Part shown: positions 1 to 11,246 of the stretch, one piece after another
How positions within the stretch are numbered: the stretch's first letter is position 1
How the letters are laid out: the number at the start of each line of letters is the position of its first letter
Source: Arthrobotrys musiformis
Taxonomy: Eukaryota > Ascomycota > Orbiliomycetes > Orbiliales > Orbiliaceae
DNA: 64,000 bases
Assembly (NCBI GenBank): GCA_036971715.1
Contig: JAVHJL010000001.1
Span: forward strand, 1,240,001-1,304,000
Direction: 5' to 3'
Notes under the pieces: model-generated
The model's input: only the letters and a program-made list of their open reading frames with translations
The model's database searches: none
Told to the model about the DNA's origin: nothing
Made by a program: the position numbers and the translations under genes

Positions 1-1
1 A

Positions 2-136
2 TCGTTGGGAGCCGCGGGTGGGCTCGAGGAGTTGCCGGGAGCCGTGCCGAAACTAGATTTGAGCGATGCGGATGAAAGGGATGCAAATGCCGGAACCGCG
101 AACATCCTGAAGGGGTTCGAAGGTTTTTGGGGATGA
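2..136 (+). CDS. 3' end of an unidentified gene (partial)
   Basis: From base 2 the frame stays open for 44 codons and stops at TGA 134-136. It reads as a Gly/Ala-rich stretch, then an acidic segment (LDLSDADERDANAG), then a hydrophobic end (ILKGFEGFWG). The composition is protein-like and the other two forward frames are less convincing. The start lies outside the window, so family and function cannot be given. It could be a last exon or only a chance open frame. Confidence 0.35.
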   Translation, partial: SLGAAGGLEELPGAVPKLDLSDADERDANAGTANILKGFEGFWG

Positions 137-246
137 TGATGTTGCCTGATGTCGCCGGTTTGTAGAAGTCACGCCTTAGTGGACCCAAGCGAAATGGAAA
201 AAAAAATTAGTTAGCCCGCACCTGAGGAGATTTTCTGGTGTCGCGG

Positions 247-393
247 TTAGCGTGGTTCGGTAACCCAGTCCTGGTCAGCCACATCTTCCAACCCACGCTC
301 CTTGGCACGAATCAACCTTTTTACGGTGGAGACCACGCGGGACATCGACAATATGTAAGTATCATACGAATTCTCTTGCCCCGGGTGCGACAT
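247..393 (-). CDS. small unidentified ORF, 48 aa
   Basis: A reverse-strand frame from ATG at 393 to TAA at 247-249 encodes 48 residues ending in RAKERGLEDVADQDWVTEPR. The frame stays open further upstream to about 440, with an Ala-rich hydrophobic stretch, and CCTAG/ACTAG there could be splice acceptors. It might therefore be the last exon of a larger gene, but I found no convincing upstream exon. No family recognised; the composition is the only support. Confidence 0.2.
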   Translation of the reverse strand: MSHPGQENSYDTYILSMSRVVSTVKRLIRAKERGLEDVADQDWVTEPR

Positions 394-3300
394 TAAAAAC
401 GCTGATGCTGCTATTTTTGCACCTGCTGCTGCTGCTGCAATATAGGCTAGGAGCTAGTGTTATGTCTCAAAGCAGAGCTCGTCCCTCCACAGTTCGAAGG
501 AGATGAAGTATGGGAGATCAGATATCATACGATCGAAGTTCAAGGCATTCAATTAATAATTGCAGGACGACCGGTGCCCTTTCATGCTGTTACATGAAAC
601 CTTCTTTCGGGAGGCCGGTAACTGGTTACGGGTATCAGAGAGCCCGAGATTCAACCAGAGATAACCGGTCGGCACCGCCACATCAGTGGTATTTCGGCCG
701 GTCAAACGAACGCCAGCCTGCAGAAATCCATCTGCAAGGGTTCAGAAGGGTAGTCGCTATCGACAACGGATCGGTGTTCCAGATAACATCAACGACATGT
801 CGGGTTCTGACAGGTCCAGTGTCTAGCCGGCTCGAAGCCGTTGTCGCATAATAAGGCCGATTAAATCTCGCTACGAGTTCACATCAGATTCCCTTCAAGG
901 CATGTGCCCAGCGAGCGCAATCTCAAGAAATTAAGTTCATGCCAAAACCGTTGGACGCTCAGACCAAAGGTCCAAAGTCTCACAAAAACCAAAAACTCTG
1001 GATGCCGGGATTGTTCCAATAAGCCGGCTCCTGGGGGGGCTCTAACTTTGATCGTCGAAAGAATAGAGAGACAGTCCTGCCGGGTTCGAGCTAGGTTGAT
1101 TTGAAATTATTGAGAATGACCAGGCACAGGGGTTTTCGAAGCTCTTCCTCCCCAACGAGTGGGTGGGATGTTTTTCCACTGCACACTAATGAGTAGCTAA
1201 CATCTTTCGGGTTCAGGAGAATATCCAGTTATCTGGGCGGTGATCATGTTACCTGACAAAGCCGTTTCCCACGAAAGGCATACTCCAGGCATACTGCATG
1301 GTGTCTGGAGTACATATGTATTAATCTCCATGCTGCGGAACTAACTGGGAAGTTTCAATTCAAAACGGCCAAGGGTCATCAACGAGCGGTTAGAGAGGAG
1401 AAAGAGAAAAAAAAAATAATAATCAAAAAGCTTCGTCAAGCTTGGTCCGTTGTGCCTTCAAGGCATAAATGCCGTGGAATATAGGCTCGCCATGAACATC
1501 CGAGCATGGAGCTAAACTCATGACAGCCCTGCTTATGTCGTTCTACATCTGCAACGGCAGAGGTTTATGTCGCCGTATGGAAGGGATCCATACCTCAGAA
1601 ACGTGGCTATCATATCGAAGGAGACAGCGAGGTACGATTTTATTGAGCCCAGGTTCACATGGGCCTGAACCATGCTCAATCTTGGCCGCCGGACTTCCGT
1701 CAGCTGCCCAAATGGCGACCTATTGTACATATTCGAGCATGGACTTCAATGCCTGACTTCTTGATTCACAATTAGGTGTCGCAAGACAGAAGTTAGCCCC
1801 AACTAACCAACCTTGGCGGGATGTCTCATATTGCCGTCGCTACCAGTTGCTATCTCCAAGCGTTCAAATGTGGCTCTCATGCTTGGTGATGCTGCCGCAA
1901 TTGGCCGGGGCGGGCGATATCAGTCGCCGAAGGTCGTTTGAGGGGGTGGGCTTGCGAGGGGCTAGTCAAGCTTTCGAACAATAAAGATGCCTACGCATTG
2001 TCAACCGTTCAGCGAAAGAGGCTGTTTGCGTCGATTTTAACACCGACTTCTATTCGGGTGGTGTTCTCTAGAAACCGACATCGACAACTTTGGGGTTTTG
2101 CTTTTTCTGTTTCGAATTTCATTTGACGGGAAACTGACGGTACTTTATGATGTTTTCACATTCTCTTTTTCCATCAGCAAAGTTTCTGGGGACAATTGGA
2201 AAAAGCCAAAAGTGAAAATATGCCCGATCCCGGTTCCTTGTTCAACTAGAACTATCCCGGCTCTCCATGCACCCCTAGCTGCTTAGCTTCGAAGCTGTCT
2301 GTTCACTACTACTTCACCTCCGCTATTGCATTGCGTCGGACTGACCATAGGACCGAACGAACGAATGATGGGGACGACAGGAATCCCTTGACAGGGGTTA
2401 GCTTTAAAATTATCAAATCGGCATCACACTAGAAACCTCCTCTAGATTCTGCACACATCATCCTAAAGAAACGGAAGTTGACGCTTAGAGCATGAGCGCG
2501 ACGAAACCTTCGATATCAGCCCCCAGATTCCCCCGGTTGCTTATATGCTGATCGCTGCCCAGCTGTCGGGTGAATATTCGAGCCTTCGAACATCTAAAGT
2601 GTTGAGGCCTCATCAGGTTCGAGTCAGTCTTCCGATTTTTCTCCACAATCGCTGTCCATTCAATTGGTTGGAAAACAACGTTGCGGCGTCGGCCGTGATC
2701 GAATGGCGGCGGGCGCCCAGGGTTGATTTACTATTATTAAGACTTGGGTACAGTTAAAGACCATCGTGGCGCTCTTTTTCACGCATTTCCCCGTTCTTAA
2801 ATCGGTTCGGCTAGGCCCTACCGGTGTTTCTGCCTCTGATACTTTTGGTTCTAAAAGGCGCATAAAGGTGGAGCCTCCGAGGTTTTTGGGGGTGTGCCCG
2901 TATACGAAACGAGACGAGGGTAATGTACAGTAACATGCATCTGCACCGGCCCTGTAAGCAGATCGACTTACTTTTGAACTTCCTCCTCGTCGAGGAAAGA
3001 CCTTTCTCTTTTCATTCGACGTACATACTCGATTCGCTGCCTTACGGGCACAGTGCATTCCGCAAAGGTCAGTTTCAGATCCACAATGAGCAGACGACGG
3101 AGGTTGACAACTGACGGTGGCTTGCAGGCTTCCCAGTCAAATTTATTCAGGCAGAAATCTATGGCATTTTAGGTACACAAGAAGTTGGGTGCCACAAAAC
3201 GCCCAGGGCCTCATAGTGCACGTACCAGCATATACATATGGTGCCTGACAGTATTTAAGTATTCCACGATTAAAAATTGGTCTTCTAATAAAAGCTTGCT

Positions 3301-3616
3301 GGAATCCCTAATTCACCATGGTTTCAATAGGAAATTGCGCTTCTGCCCTTTCAAAGCCCTCTGGTAAAGCAAGACATCTCCTGCACCTGCGTCAGCCAAG
3401 CTGTTTCTTTTTCTAATCCCTTCAGCCATACTTCGTTTTTATAACTTAACTCTCGCATCGAGACGAATACTCTGATTAATCTAGCCAACCCGGTTTATAA
3501 CTACCTATTAACTATTATCTGGCCAGTCTCTGCCGCATTACCTGTTCTGGAGAGGCCTCATCTCATTCACACACCCACAGTACCACTGAGACCTAAAACC
3601 ATAGACGACAAGAAGC
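394..3616. other. intergenic region and 5' flank of the Zn2Cys6 gene; no supported gene
   Basis: Several short open frames (for example 510-851 on + and 2660-3058 on -) show no recognisable domain and no continuation across splice sites. The last 300 bases before 3617 are pyrimidine-rich and probably carry the promoter and 5' UTR of the downstream transcription factor. Nothing else could be supported. Confidence 0.5.
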
Positions 3617-6600
3617 ATGTCAGAGCCGGCTAACGTGGAGACGCAGCCACCTCCTGATCAGCCTGAGAAGTCAGGCGCAGGAGGGGAACCGTCAAAATCT
3701 ACCCGAGTTTCTAAGAAACGAACGAAGACTGGGTGCCTAAGTAAGTATTGCAATCTTTCGCTAAATTGGCTTCCAATTTGAACCGGGGGCGACGGCCCCG
3801 CAGCCGTTATCACTGGCCAAAATGTTGGAACCGTTGGTTAACATATTCTTTCTTGTCTCCTCCTACAGCATGTCGAAAACGTCGTATTAAGTGTGGAGAG
3901 GAACGACCAACATGCAATAACTGCGTGAAAAGCAAGCGTGTTTGCGAAGGGTACAGCCAACGGGTCGTATTCAAGCTTGGAGGAGGCTTCGGCAACGAGG
4001 ATGGCCAACTCGATGGGATGGGATACTATGGGTACCCCGAACAAATGCCGTATATTCCTGGATCGGATCCCAATTTACCGTATGCTTTACAAGCTGCGAG
4101 AGGAAACATGAATCTTCAGAGGATTGCACCGGCGCCATATAACCGCCGAATTGGAGACGAAAATCTTCCAGAAAATCAGCTGCACACGACACTCCCGCCC
4201 CACCTCCAATATTACATGGGAGCGCAGCAAGGCCACAATCCGTTACAGTCTCCGGATGACATTCCTCCTGGTTTCCCTCAAGACCCGAATTACCTTCGGC
4301 ACCGAGCGTCTGTTTCACCCATCTCACCAATCGATGTTGGTATGGCACACCGTGGGAGCATATCTTTAGTATCTCCAGGCCATCCACCTCCGCTCTCTGC
4401 GACTGAATCCCATTGGCCAGCCTCCGCTACTTCGGCGACCCATCCGAGCATCGACTCTGAGTATGCTCCAAGACAATCGTACGGCCATGAGATTACTCCC
4501 CCATCAGCCACATCCTCAGCGTCGTTCCACCTCGCATCTCCTACCACACACCAGGCACCTACGACTTCGGCCCCATCTCGTCCTAGCAATGCTTCTGAGG
4601 CCTCTCCCCTCAATTCATATGGCTACAATCCATACGGTACTGGTTACGAAGGCCAACCTGCTGGATACGCAAACACAACCTATCCACCCGGCACATATTC
4701 CGGTACACACTTCAAAACGGAACCAGACTTCGACCAGCACAGATACTCAGGTAAGCCATAGGCTTCCCTACGATATTTGGTGCTCTTGCGAAAATCTGGC
4801 TGGTTTTTATTTGGATATCTTGTGTTGCGTTGCATTAGCCAACGCTATAAATGACATTTTGCAACATTTCCTTGAGGTAATTGATAATGTATAACTGAGC
4901 TTACTGTGATACCAGGTCCCGCGACAATTCAAGAGCAGCATGGGCAGGAACAAGGGCCACAGAACGAATTTGTGGCTGGTGGTGCGCAAGGTAGCCCGGA
5001 AGGAGAAGACGAAGAGCCTAACGACGAACAGTTCGATGTCGAAGAGGAAGAGGAGGAAGAGGAGGAAGAGTATGTCGACGATGACGATGATGATTTCGAG
5101 GACTTCGCTCCTATGGATCTGGACGTCAATTATCGACAAACAATTTCCACTGCTATTACACCATATACGCGGGGCAACGAAAGTACCAGATTGACGTTCC
5201 GAAGCTTCCTTCCAGAGTCTGGAACCTTAATTAGGTACCAACCAGCAGCCACGACATCCCCACTTTCAGATCCAACAACGGCAAGAATATTCTGTCATTG
5301 GATATATGTCGTTGCGCCAAGTTTATCGGTTTTTGAACGACATCCAGCAAATCCTCATCAGTCCTTTACACCCGGGACCAGGCTTAACGGGCCCCAGAAC
5401 CTTTGGTGTTACACAATTCCAACGGTATCACTATCTAGTCCTTTACTCTTGCACGCATTGCTCGCCGTAGCAAGTTTGCATATAGCAAAGTTATCAGACG
5501 AGCCAATCACTTCATCATATGTGCATTATCATTTTGCATTACGTCGCCTCCGTAAAGCGATTTCTGATGACAAGGAGCGAGCTTCCGTTGCTACACTCGC
5601 TGGAACCCTGTTGCTCGCATATTACGAGACTATGGCTGCCGATGTGAGAAAGTGGAGCAGCCATTTGCAGGGGGCTAAGAACCTTCTCAAAGAGATTGAT
5701 TTTGACAACTTGAACCGACGAATGGAGGTTCTCGAGGATGAGGAATTGATGCAGCAGCAAGTGCCAAACTCGGCATTTAGCGGAATGGCGTCCATTCGCA
5801 ACCGTAAAATGCAGCAGAAAGGCGGCAAAGGAAATACGGACCGGAAGTCGCCGACAGACGATCCAATGCGAAGATATATCCTTGGATCACGGGAACGACG
5901 AAAGATGTCGCAGGTGGAGAAAGCCCGAGTTAATAGTGCGAAGGAGTCGAATGTACGGGATCAAGAGACAGCAATTCTGCAGAGTGATTTGTTCTGGTTC
6001 TTCGCGAAACAGGACGCATATCAATCCCTACTTAGCGGGGAAGGTCTAGTGTAAGCAGCTTCCAAATCTGTTGGAAGACGGGAGAGCTTGCTCTTTTTTT
6101 TTTTAGTCTAAACGGTTTTTGCTGATTAAGGAATGACGTGTGATAGGTTGGATTATGCGCATTGGGGCCAGTGTCCTCCACGCCCTAGGATTGGTACCTT
6201 GGGTACTTCCTATGGATCCACGGATTACCTTTACCTTCTCTACGGTCGTATTGCAGATTTTCAAGCCCGTGACGCGAAGCGGAAGGCCGAGGTCGAGAAA
6301 TATGGGCCAGCACCAGCGATTTTGGAACTTATGAAGTCGATGGGTGGAGGTGGGCCTCCTGGCCAAGACGGTCCTCCTGGTGGCCTTCCTGGTGGCCCTC
6401 CTCAAATGGGTAGACAAGGTGGCCCCTCTACCGGTCCTCCTCCAATGGGAGGACCTCCAGGCGGTCTTCCAGGCGGTCCTCCTCAGATGGGAGGGCCAGG
6501 CGGGCCTCAAGGTGGCCCTCCACCCGGCTGGCAAGGAGGACCCCCTCCTGGTTGGCAAGGCGGCCCTCCACCTGGTTGGCAAGGGGGGCCCCCGCCGGGA

Positions 6601-7666
6601 TGGCAAGGAGGACCCCCGCCTGGTTGGCAAGGAGGGCCTCCACCCGGATGGCAAGGTGGTCCGCCCCCAGGTTGGCAGGGTGGCCCCCCGACCGGTATGA
6701 CAGGGCCACCCCCTGGCATGGCTCCTCCTACTGGGATGCCAGCCCGTCCTCCAAACGCGGGGCCGCCTTCGACTTCACCTACCTCTCCAAGCACAGAAGG
6801 TAGTGACCAAGGTACACCTCCTTCTGCAACTTCCGGTATGTAGACAATTTCGTCCCTACCAATCCATTCTTGCATGTGCATGTGCATGAGACTAACGAGG
6901 ACTCTCTATAGCCCCCAAATCACCTCCAAAGTACACCAAAGCCGAACTCGAATCAATGACTGCAGAAGCCGAAATGGAATGGATAGAGATCTACAAGGCC
7001 CTCCTTCTATTCCAAGAATCACTAGGCGATGAATTCCAACCGCTCGAAGAAGAACTGATGCCTGTCCAATCTTCTCCCTTTGGAGACGCAATATTTTACC
7101 GAACATACTCTGTATCATGCCTGCAAGCCCTTTACAAGACGGCTCACATCATACTAGAGCGTGCACACCCCTCAATGCCGTCGAACGGATGGATGGCAGC
7201 GGGTATCGCTGCTCGCAAAACAGCTGGTCTTGCTCAAGAACTAGGCCGTATCGCTGCAGGTTTATTCCCTCCCGCCCAAGCATCTGAAATCAGTCCACCT
7301 CTCGGCGGGGTTCTTATTGAACTATCTTTCTGCATGCTTTTCGCAGGCGTGCAGTACCAAGACCCCAATCAGCGAGAATGGTTAGTAGAACACATGTACA
7401 ATGTGGGCAAGATGACGGGATGGGGTACTGCCAATCGGTGCGCTCTAGGATGCGAGCATGCGTGGGAGAAAGCAGCAGCAATCGGGAAAGGCCCACCATA
7501 CAAGAGGAGGGCCAGCTCAGAGCCTAGAGAAATGCCAATCGGTGCCCAAGAGGGATCGAACTATGTATTCCTCGGATCGGCAAACAAAGCCCATTGGGCG
7601 ACGGCAATTCTCGGGCCCTTGGAAAACAAAATGGAAACCATGGCGCTCGACGGTAATGGAATGTAG
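3617..7666 (+). CDS. Zn2Cys6 transcription factor with Fungal_trans_2-like region, 1194 aa
   Basis: Probable DNA-binding transcription regulator. Five exons join in phase: 3617-3740, 3869-4750, 4916-6050, 6147-6835, 6912-7666, total 3585 nt. The first intron splits the zinc cluster. Cysteines at about residues 40, 43, 50, 57, 60 and 67 give C-x2-C-x6-C-x6-C-x2-C-x6-C, with a basic stretch just before. Residues about 90-335 are Pro/Ser/Tyr-rich and disordered. An acidic run (about 365-402, Glu/Asp almost unbroken) is a likely activation segment. Residues from about 430 onward, with FCHWIYVVAPSLSVFERHP, resemble the fungal-specific TF domain 2. Exon 4 carries seven GGPPPGWQ repeats that split this domain from its C-terminal part. 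The start was chosen because only ATG 3617 leads in frame into the cluster. Target genes and pathway are unknown. It is convergent with the DCAF4-like gene. Confidence 0.9.
6511..6678 (+). repeat. 24-bp coding tandem repeat, 7 copies (GGPPPGWQ)
   Basis: Seven consecutive 24-bp units each encode GGPPPGWQ, followed by one degenerate unit. The units differ mainly at third codon positions, so the peptide is kept while the DNA has diverged. It lies inside exon 4 of the Zn2Cys6 gene, flanked by further Gly/Pro-rich sequence, and forms a probably disordered linker. Confidence 0.95.
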
Positions 7667-8454
7667 GATTTGACTGAAAGTCAAATATTAGTTCAGCTGC
7701 TGCATGCATTTTCGATAATGCAACATTTTTTGAGGAAACCTCTTGGTGACACTTTGTTTGGGCCGACCCCATATTCTTTTACTACCGCTACCTACTTATC
7801 TCCTTATCTATCCTTCCTTCCTTGTTTCTCTACATCTTTTTTCCCTTTAATTTTCCTGCAGAGCGGAGTATATAGTCGAACAGTCTCGACACCCGCCTCC
7901 TTACTTCTCTATTATCTTATTTTACTTTCATATTAGAGCTATTTTACTTGCCAGGTATAGCTAGAGACAACTTCTCGATCGGATTCAATCCCCCCCAAAA
8001 AGTTATCTAAAATCATGATGTGCGCGGGAAATTATTCACTTAATTAGGGCCGTTTTGGCCGCATTGATCGGCCACCGACATAGGCATGCATGCTCGTTCC
8101 TAAAACGTAGCAGGATTAATGCGTTATCATACTATCACTTCATGCCGTCCTAGATCGATGCCATGAGTACTTTCGTTGTATCTATTGTTTGTGTATGGTA
8201 TATACTTTGATCGCGTTTATAGCGAAATTTAAAGGCAGGCATGATGTTGACTATGTATAACATTACACCTTCCAGTGTCTGGCATGGATTCGATGGAAAC
8301 TTACATGTTTACAGTGGATATGAGGATGAATGTATTATGACTGGCTTATAATAAGTCTGAGGGTAGCCTAGTCCGGACGTCGACGTCCCGAAATCTTAAG
8401 CTTAGACCTGCGAGCATGCCATCAGCTACATTAATATTTCCATCGCACGGGCGG

Positions 8455-8523
8455 GTAGTGCGCGATAGGCCTTGGGTTTGGACTAGCACCAGAGGGCCCT
8501 CAAACCCACGCTAGGCACACTAT
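8455..8523. repeat. imperfect inverted repeat (hairpin-forming, MITE-like)
   Basis: The arm GTAGTGCGCGATAGGCC plus TTGGGTTTGG (8455-8481) is the imperfect reverse complement of 8497-8523 (CCCTCAAACCCA and CGCTAGGCACACTAT), separated by about 15 bases. It could be a decayed small transposable element or just a hairpin. I found no target-site duplication. Confidence 0.4.
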
Positions 8524-8562
8524 GATATCTAGATATAGATCTACTGTATACGCGTAGAGGAA

Positions 8563-8762
8563 TTTCGCAGACTTAGAATTCAAGCCAACTTAGAGGTGAC
8601 TTGAGGAGTCTATAGCAGAGTTGAAGGCCTTAGTCTAATTAAAACAAGGCCGTAAATCAGCTTGCGTCTTTTGCGTCAACTCGTAAGTCTGCCAGTTCCC
8701 CGTATGGTATACATGCACACTTGCGACTCGCTTTGCCATCTGGCTCTTCGAGGATACTGATT
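8563..8762 (+). pseudogene. relic copy of the NLR promoter and 5' end
   Basis: About 170 bp aligns collinearly with 38797-38966, the promoter of the NLR gene. Shared blocks include GAGGTGACTTG, GTAGCAGA/ATAGCAGA, TAATTAAAA, AAGGCCGTAA and CAACTCGTAAGTCTGCCAGT. Past the position of the NLR start codon, 8733-8757 still resembles the codons for WICALPLEMA. About 50 bp of coding sequence between them is missing and no reading frame continues. I infer a truncated, decayed paralogue of the PNP-NACHT-WD40 gene, or a duplicated promoter fragment. Confidence 0.6.
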
Positions 8763-9282
8763 AATCCAGAAATTATTTGCTTAAGCAGGTAGAGGAATAG
8801 CAGGTTTATATATATAAAAGGATGGATTGAATTCATGAAAAAGTATGGAAACGTGCGAGTAGCAAAAACAAAAAATGAAAAACAAAGAATCTAAATCTAT
8901 AACAAAGTCTAAATCTAGTAAATGTATATTCTTCTATCTCTATCCATCATTGTTGATGTCTATGAATCTAGAATGCGAAGTCCTTTTTTCTATGTGGATA
9001 TCAATGTGCAAGGCCAACGTCGGAGGAAATAAATAGTGAAGGAAAGAAAGATTGAAAAGAGAGGGAAGGGGGGTAGGTAAATGTGCCATCAACTCCAAAA
9101 TATAAAACCCTGAAAGAAATGTTGGAAAAGCGAAAAATGGGGAATCTTAGTTGCTCGCTGAAATGGTTTGAGGATCTGATTTTCAGAAGTTCATGCTTTG
9201 TTATTGTCGTAGTTCGTAAAGTGTCATCTCGTCATTCTCTTCCGAAAAGAATGTCGTTTATTGCTGAAGCCGGAGTGGCTAT

Positions 9283-11010
9283 CTAATCGTCCAATTCCAT
9301 TTGATCTTCTGACGGTTGATTGGTGTGGAATCGGTAGACTCGTCGTCCGGCGGTGGCGAAGAGGTCTCTACAGTCGTCCAACTCGTCCTTGGAGAACCTG
9401 ATTGAGAGAACCTCATCATCAAGATCAAGGGTTTTGATCAACTCCGCGCTGGAAATCGAGTAGAGGCGGATTTTGTTGTCCTCTCCAGCCAAAGCCACTA
9501 ATTCCTCAGAGTGATCGACGTCGAATCCCAACTTGATGGTGGATTTGTTGAAGTTCTTGTAAGTCAATATTGGCTGAGTCGGGCTCTTCGCTTTGCTTCC
9601 TCGCTGGTGTCCAGCCATTGGCCTGCAGTAGCGGAGATCATGCAGAGCCGCCTGGTTTCCGAGCCCGTTGACGAGAATGTAGTGATCGTTACTGAGCTTT
9701 CGCATATGGGTAATCGAGGAAACATGTGAAACGAGGGCGGTCTCATGAGCGATATCCTTTTCGAGGTTACGTCGATTATCGTAGATCTGGATTTTACCGT
9801 TACGAGAACCAGCAAGAAGAGTATTCCTGTCGATATATTCCAAGGCTAGAACATCGCTCTCCGGGCGAATGAGGACGGAAGGAGCGATACTGGAAGTGAG
9901 AGAGAGGAGACCTCGTTTTCCGGACTTGTGACTACCACCGATTGCAGTGAGCCCGGACTCGTGGGTGGCACAAGCCCAGATACAACCGGCATCGGGGATA
10001 TTGATAACTTCAAGAATTGAAAGTTAGTTCCACGCTCTATTTGGCAATACGGATTGAATTCATATTCCATACCTGAATCGATATTAGGATGCCCAGATTT
10101 ATCAAGAGATACCGTAGCGTAAGTCTGTCCGGAGGCGACCAGAACACCCCTCCCTTCGGACATAATCGCAGATGATGTCATTCGATTCTCCTATGATGAG
10201 TATACAATGTCAGATTTCGGGTCAAATGACTACTAGCGTGATTACATATCGCTTCCTTACCATGCCTGGCAATTTGACAGTTCTCGAAGCGGTGTTTCTA
10301 ACTTCGTAAAATGAATCATCAGGCGGCTGGGAGTACCATCTACAAGCAACGAACGTTAGCGTCTAATCCGTGCCTTAGAATGAATGTTATAAAGACTCCC
10401 GAGAATAGCTTACCTGAGTCCCTGGTTTGGAGCGAATGTGAAGCAGCCACCGAGTCCCGGTGCTGTCTCTACGCCCGAAAGCTTCTTGTCTCTGGTAGCC
10501 GTAATAATCCGCTCTTCACAGAGCATAGTAGCCCATGTTGACAAGTCACCATCCCTTCGAGGAGCCTCCAGCTTCAGGAGCCCCATCTGCATTCTCAATC
10601 GGTAGTTGAAAAGCCCATTGCTACTATCACTAACACGGCGTCTTCGTTTGAGCAAAGGACGCATTGCTTCCTCCTCACGACGCTAAACGTAGGGAATTTC
10701 GCCATCAGTATTTCGTCCATAGCTGAATATTCCGGCTTGAGGATAGATCTGAAAAGTACCTGCTCCTCGGCTTCCTGAGCCGCCTCCCTCTCTTGCTTGA
10801 CTCGATCGGCATTGTAAACGGATGTGGTATTGGTATGGGCTGCAGTGATCTTGAAGTACTTCTTCTTCTGGCTATCTAAACAGAGCCAAAGCGCACGTTA
10901 GCTCTGAACCGGCTGGAATGTATCCACCAGGTGGATCCGAATGGAATGGAATGCGCGAGAAGCTTATAGTTACCGTAGTAGAATCCCGGAATCTCCGGGA
11001 CTGAAGGCAT
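9283..11010 (-). CDS. DCAF4/WDR21-like WD-repeat protein, 447 aa
   Basis: Likely substrate receptor of a CUL4-DDB1 ubiquitin ligase, by family (DDB1- and CUL4-associated factor 4). Six exons join in phase: 11010-10974, 10875-10760, 10682-10414, 10339-10261, 10190-10073, 10007-9283, total 1344 nt with TAG at 9283. The N-terminus MPSVPEIPGFYYDSQKKKYF matches the diagnostic PGFYYD-x-KYFK start of DCAF4. A charged coiled stretch (VKQEREAAQEAEEQRREEE) follows. The C-terminal half has degenerate WD repeats, for example LLAGSRNGKIQIYDNRR and VALAGEDNKIRLYSISSAEL. All introns are 56-92 bp with good signals, including an ACTAAC branch site. The substrate is unknown. Confidence 0.85.
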
Positions 11011-11222
11011 TGTGGCGTGGGAAGCTTCCAAGAAGCATTACTAGCTAGGTCGTACAAAGGGTGAGATCGAAGTGGAGCGAAAAAGAGGGCTTAAGCCACT
11101 TCTTTCCGCGATGTTTGTAGATGTCGAAGTTGAATGTTGAAGAGGACAAAGCGAAGGAGGCCTCGTCCCTTTTTTTTGGTTGCGCGGAAAGGGTTAAAAT
11201 TTTTTGGCAGGCGAAAGTGCTC

Positions 11223-11246
11223 AAAAAAAAAAAAAAAAAAAAAAAA
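11223..11246. repeat. poly-A tract (24 A)
   Basis: An uninterrupted run of 24 A lies about 210 bp upstream of the DCAF4-like start codon. On that gene's strand it is poly-T, which often excludes nucleosomes in fungal promoters. Confidence 0.9.

Larger units (their letters stand above)
7667..9282. other. convergent intergenic region with relic sequences
   Basis: This lies between two convergent genes. The first 300 bases are probably 3' UTR of the Zn2Cys6 gene. An imperfect inverted repeat (8455-8523) and a relic of the NLR gene 5' region (about 8563-8762) lie in the middle. From 8800 to 9280 the sequence is A-rich and probably contains the 3' end of the reverse-strand transcript. Confidence 0.5.

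Noticed and set aside
510..851. 113-codon plus-strand open frame
   Set aside because: No recognisable motif, no splice continuation and unremarkable composition; not enough to call a gene.
6103..6887. Long minus-strand and alternative-frame ORFs around 6.1-6.9 kb
   Set aside because: Shadows of the GC-rich GGPPPGWQ repeat in exon 4 of the Zn2Cys6 gene.
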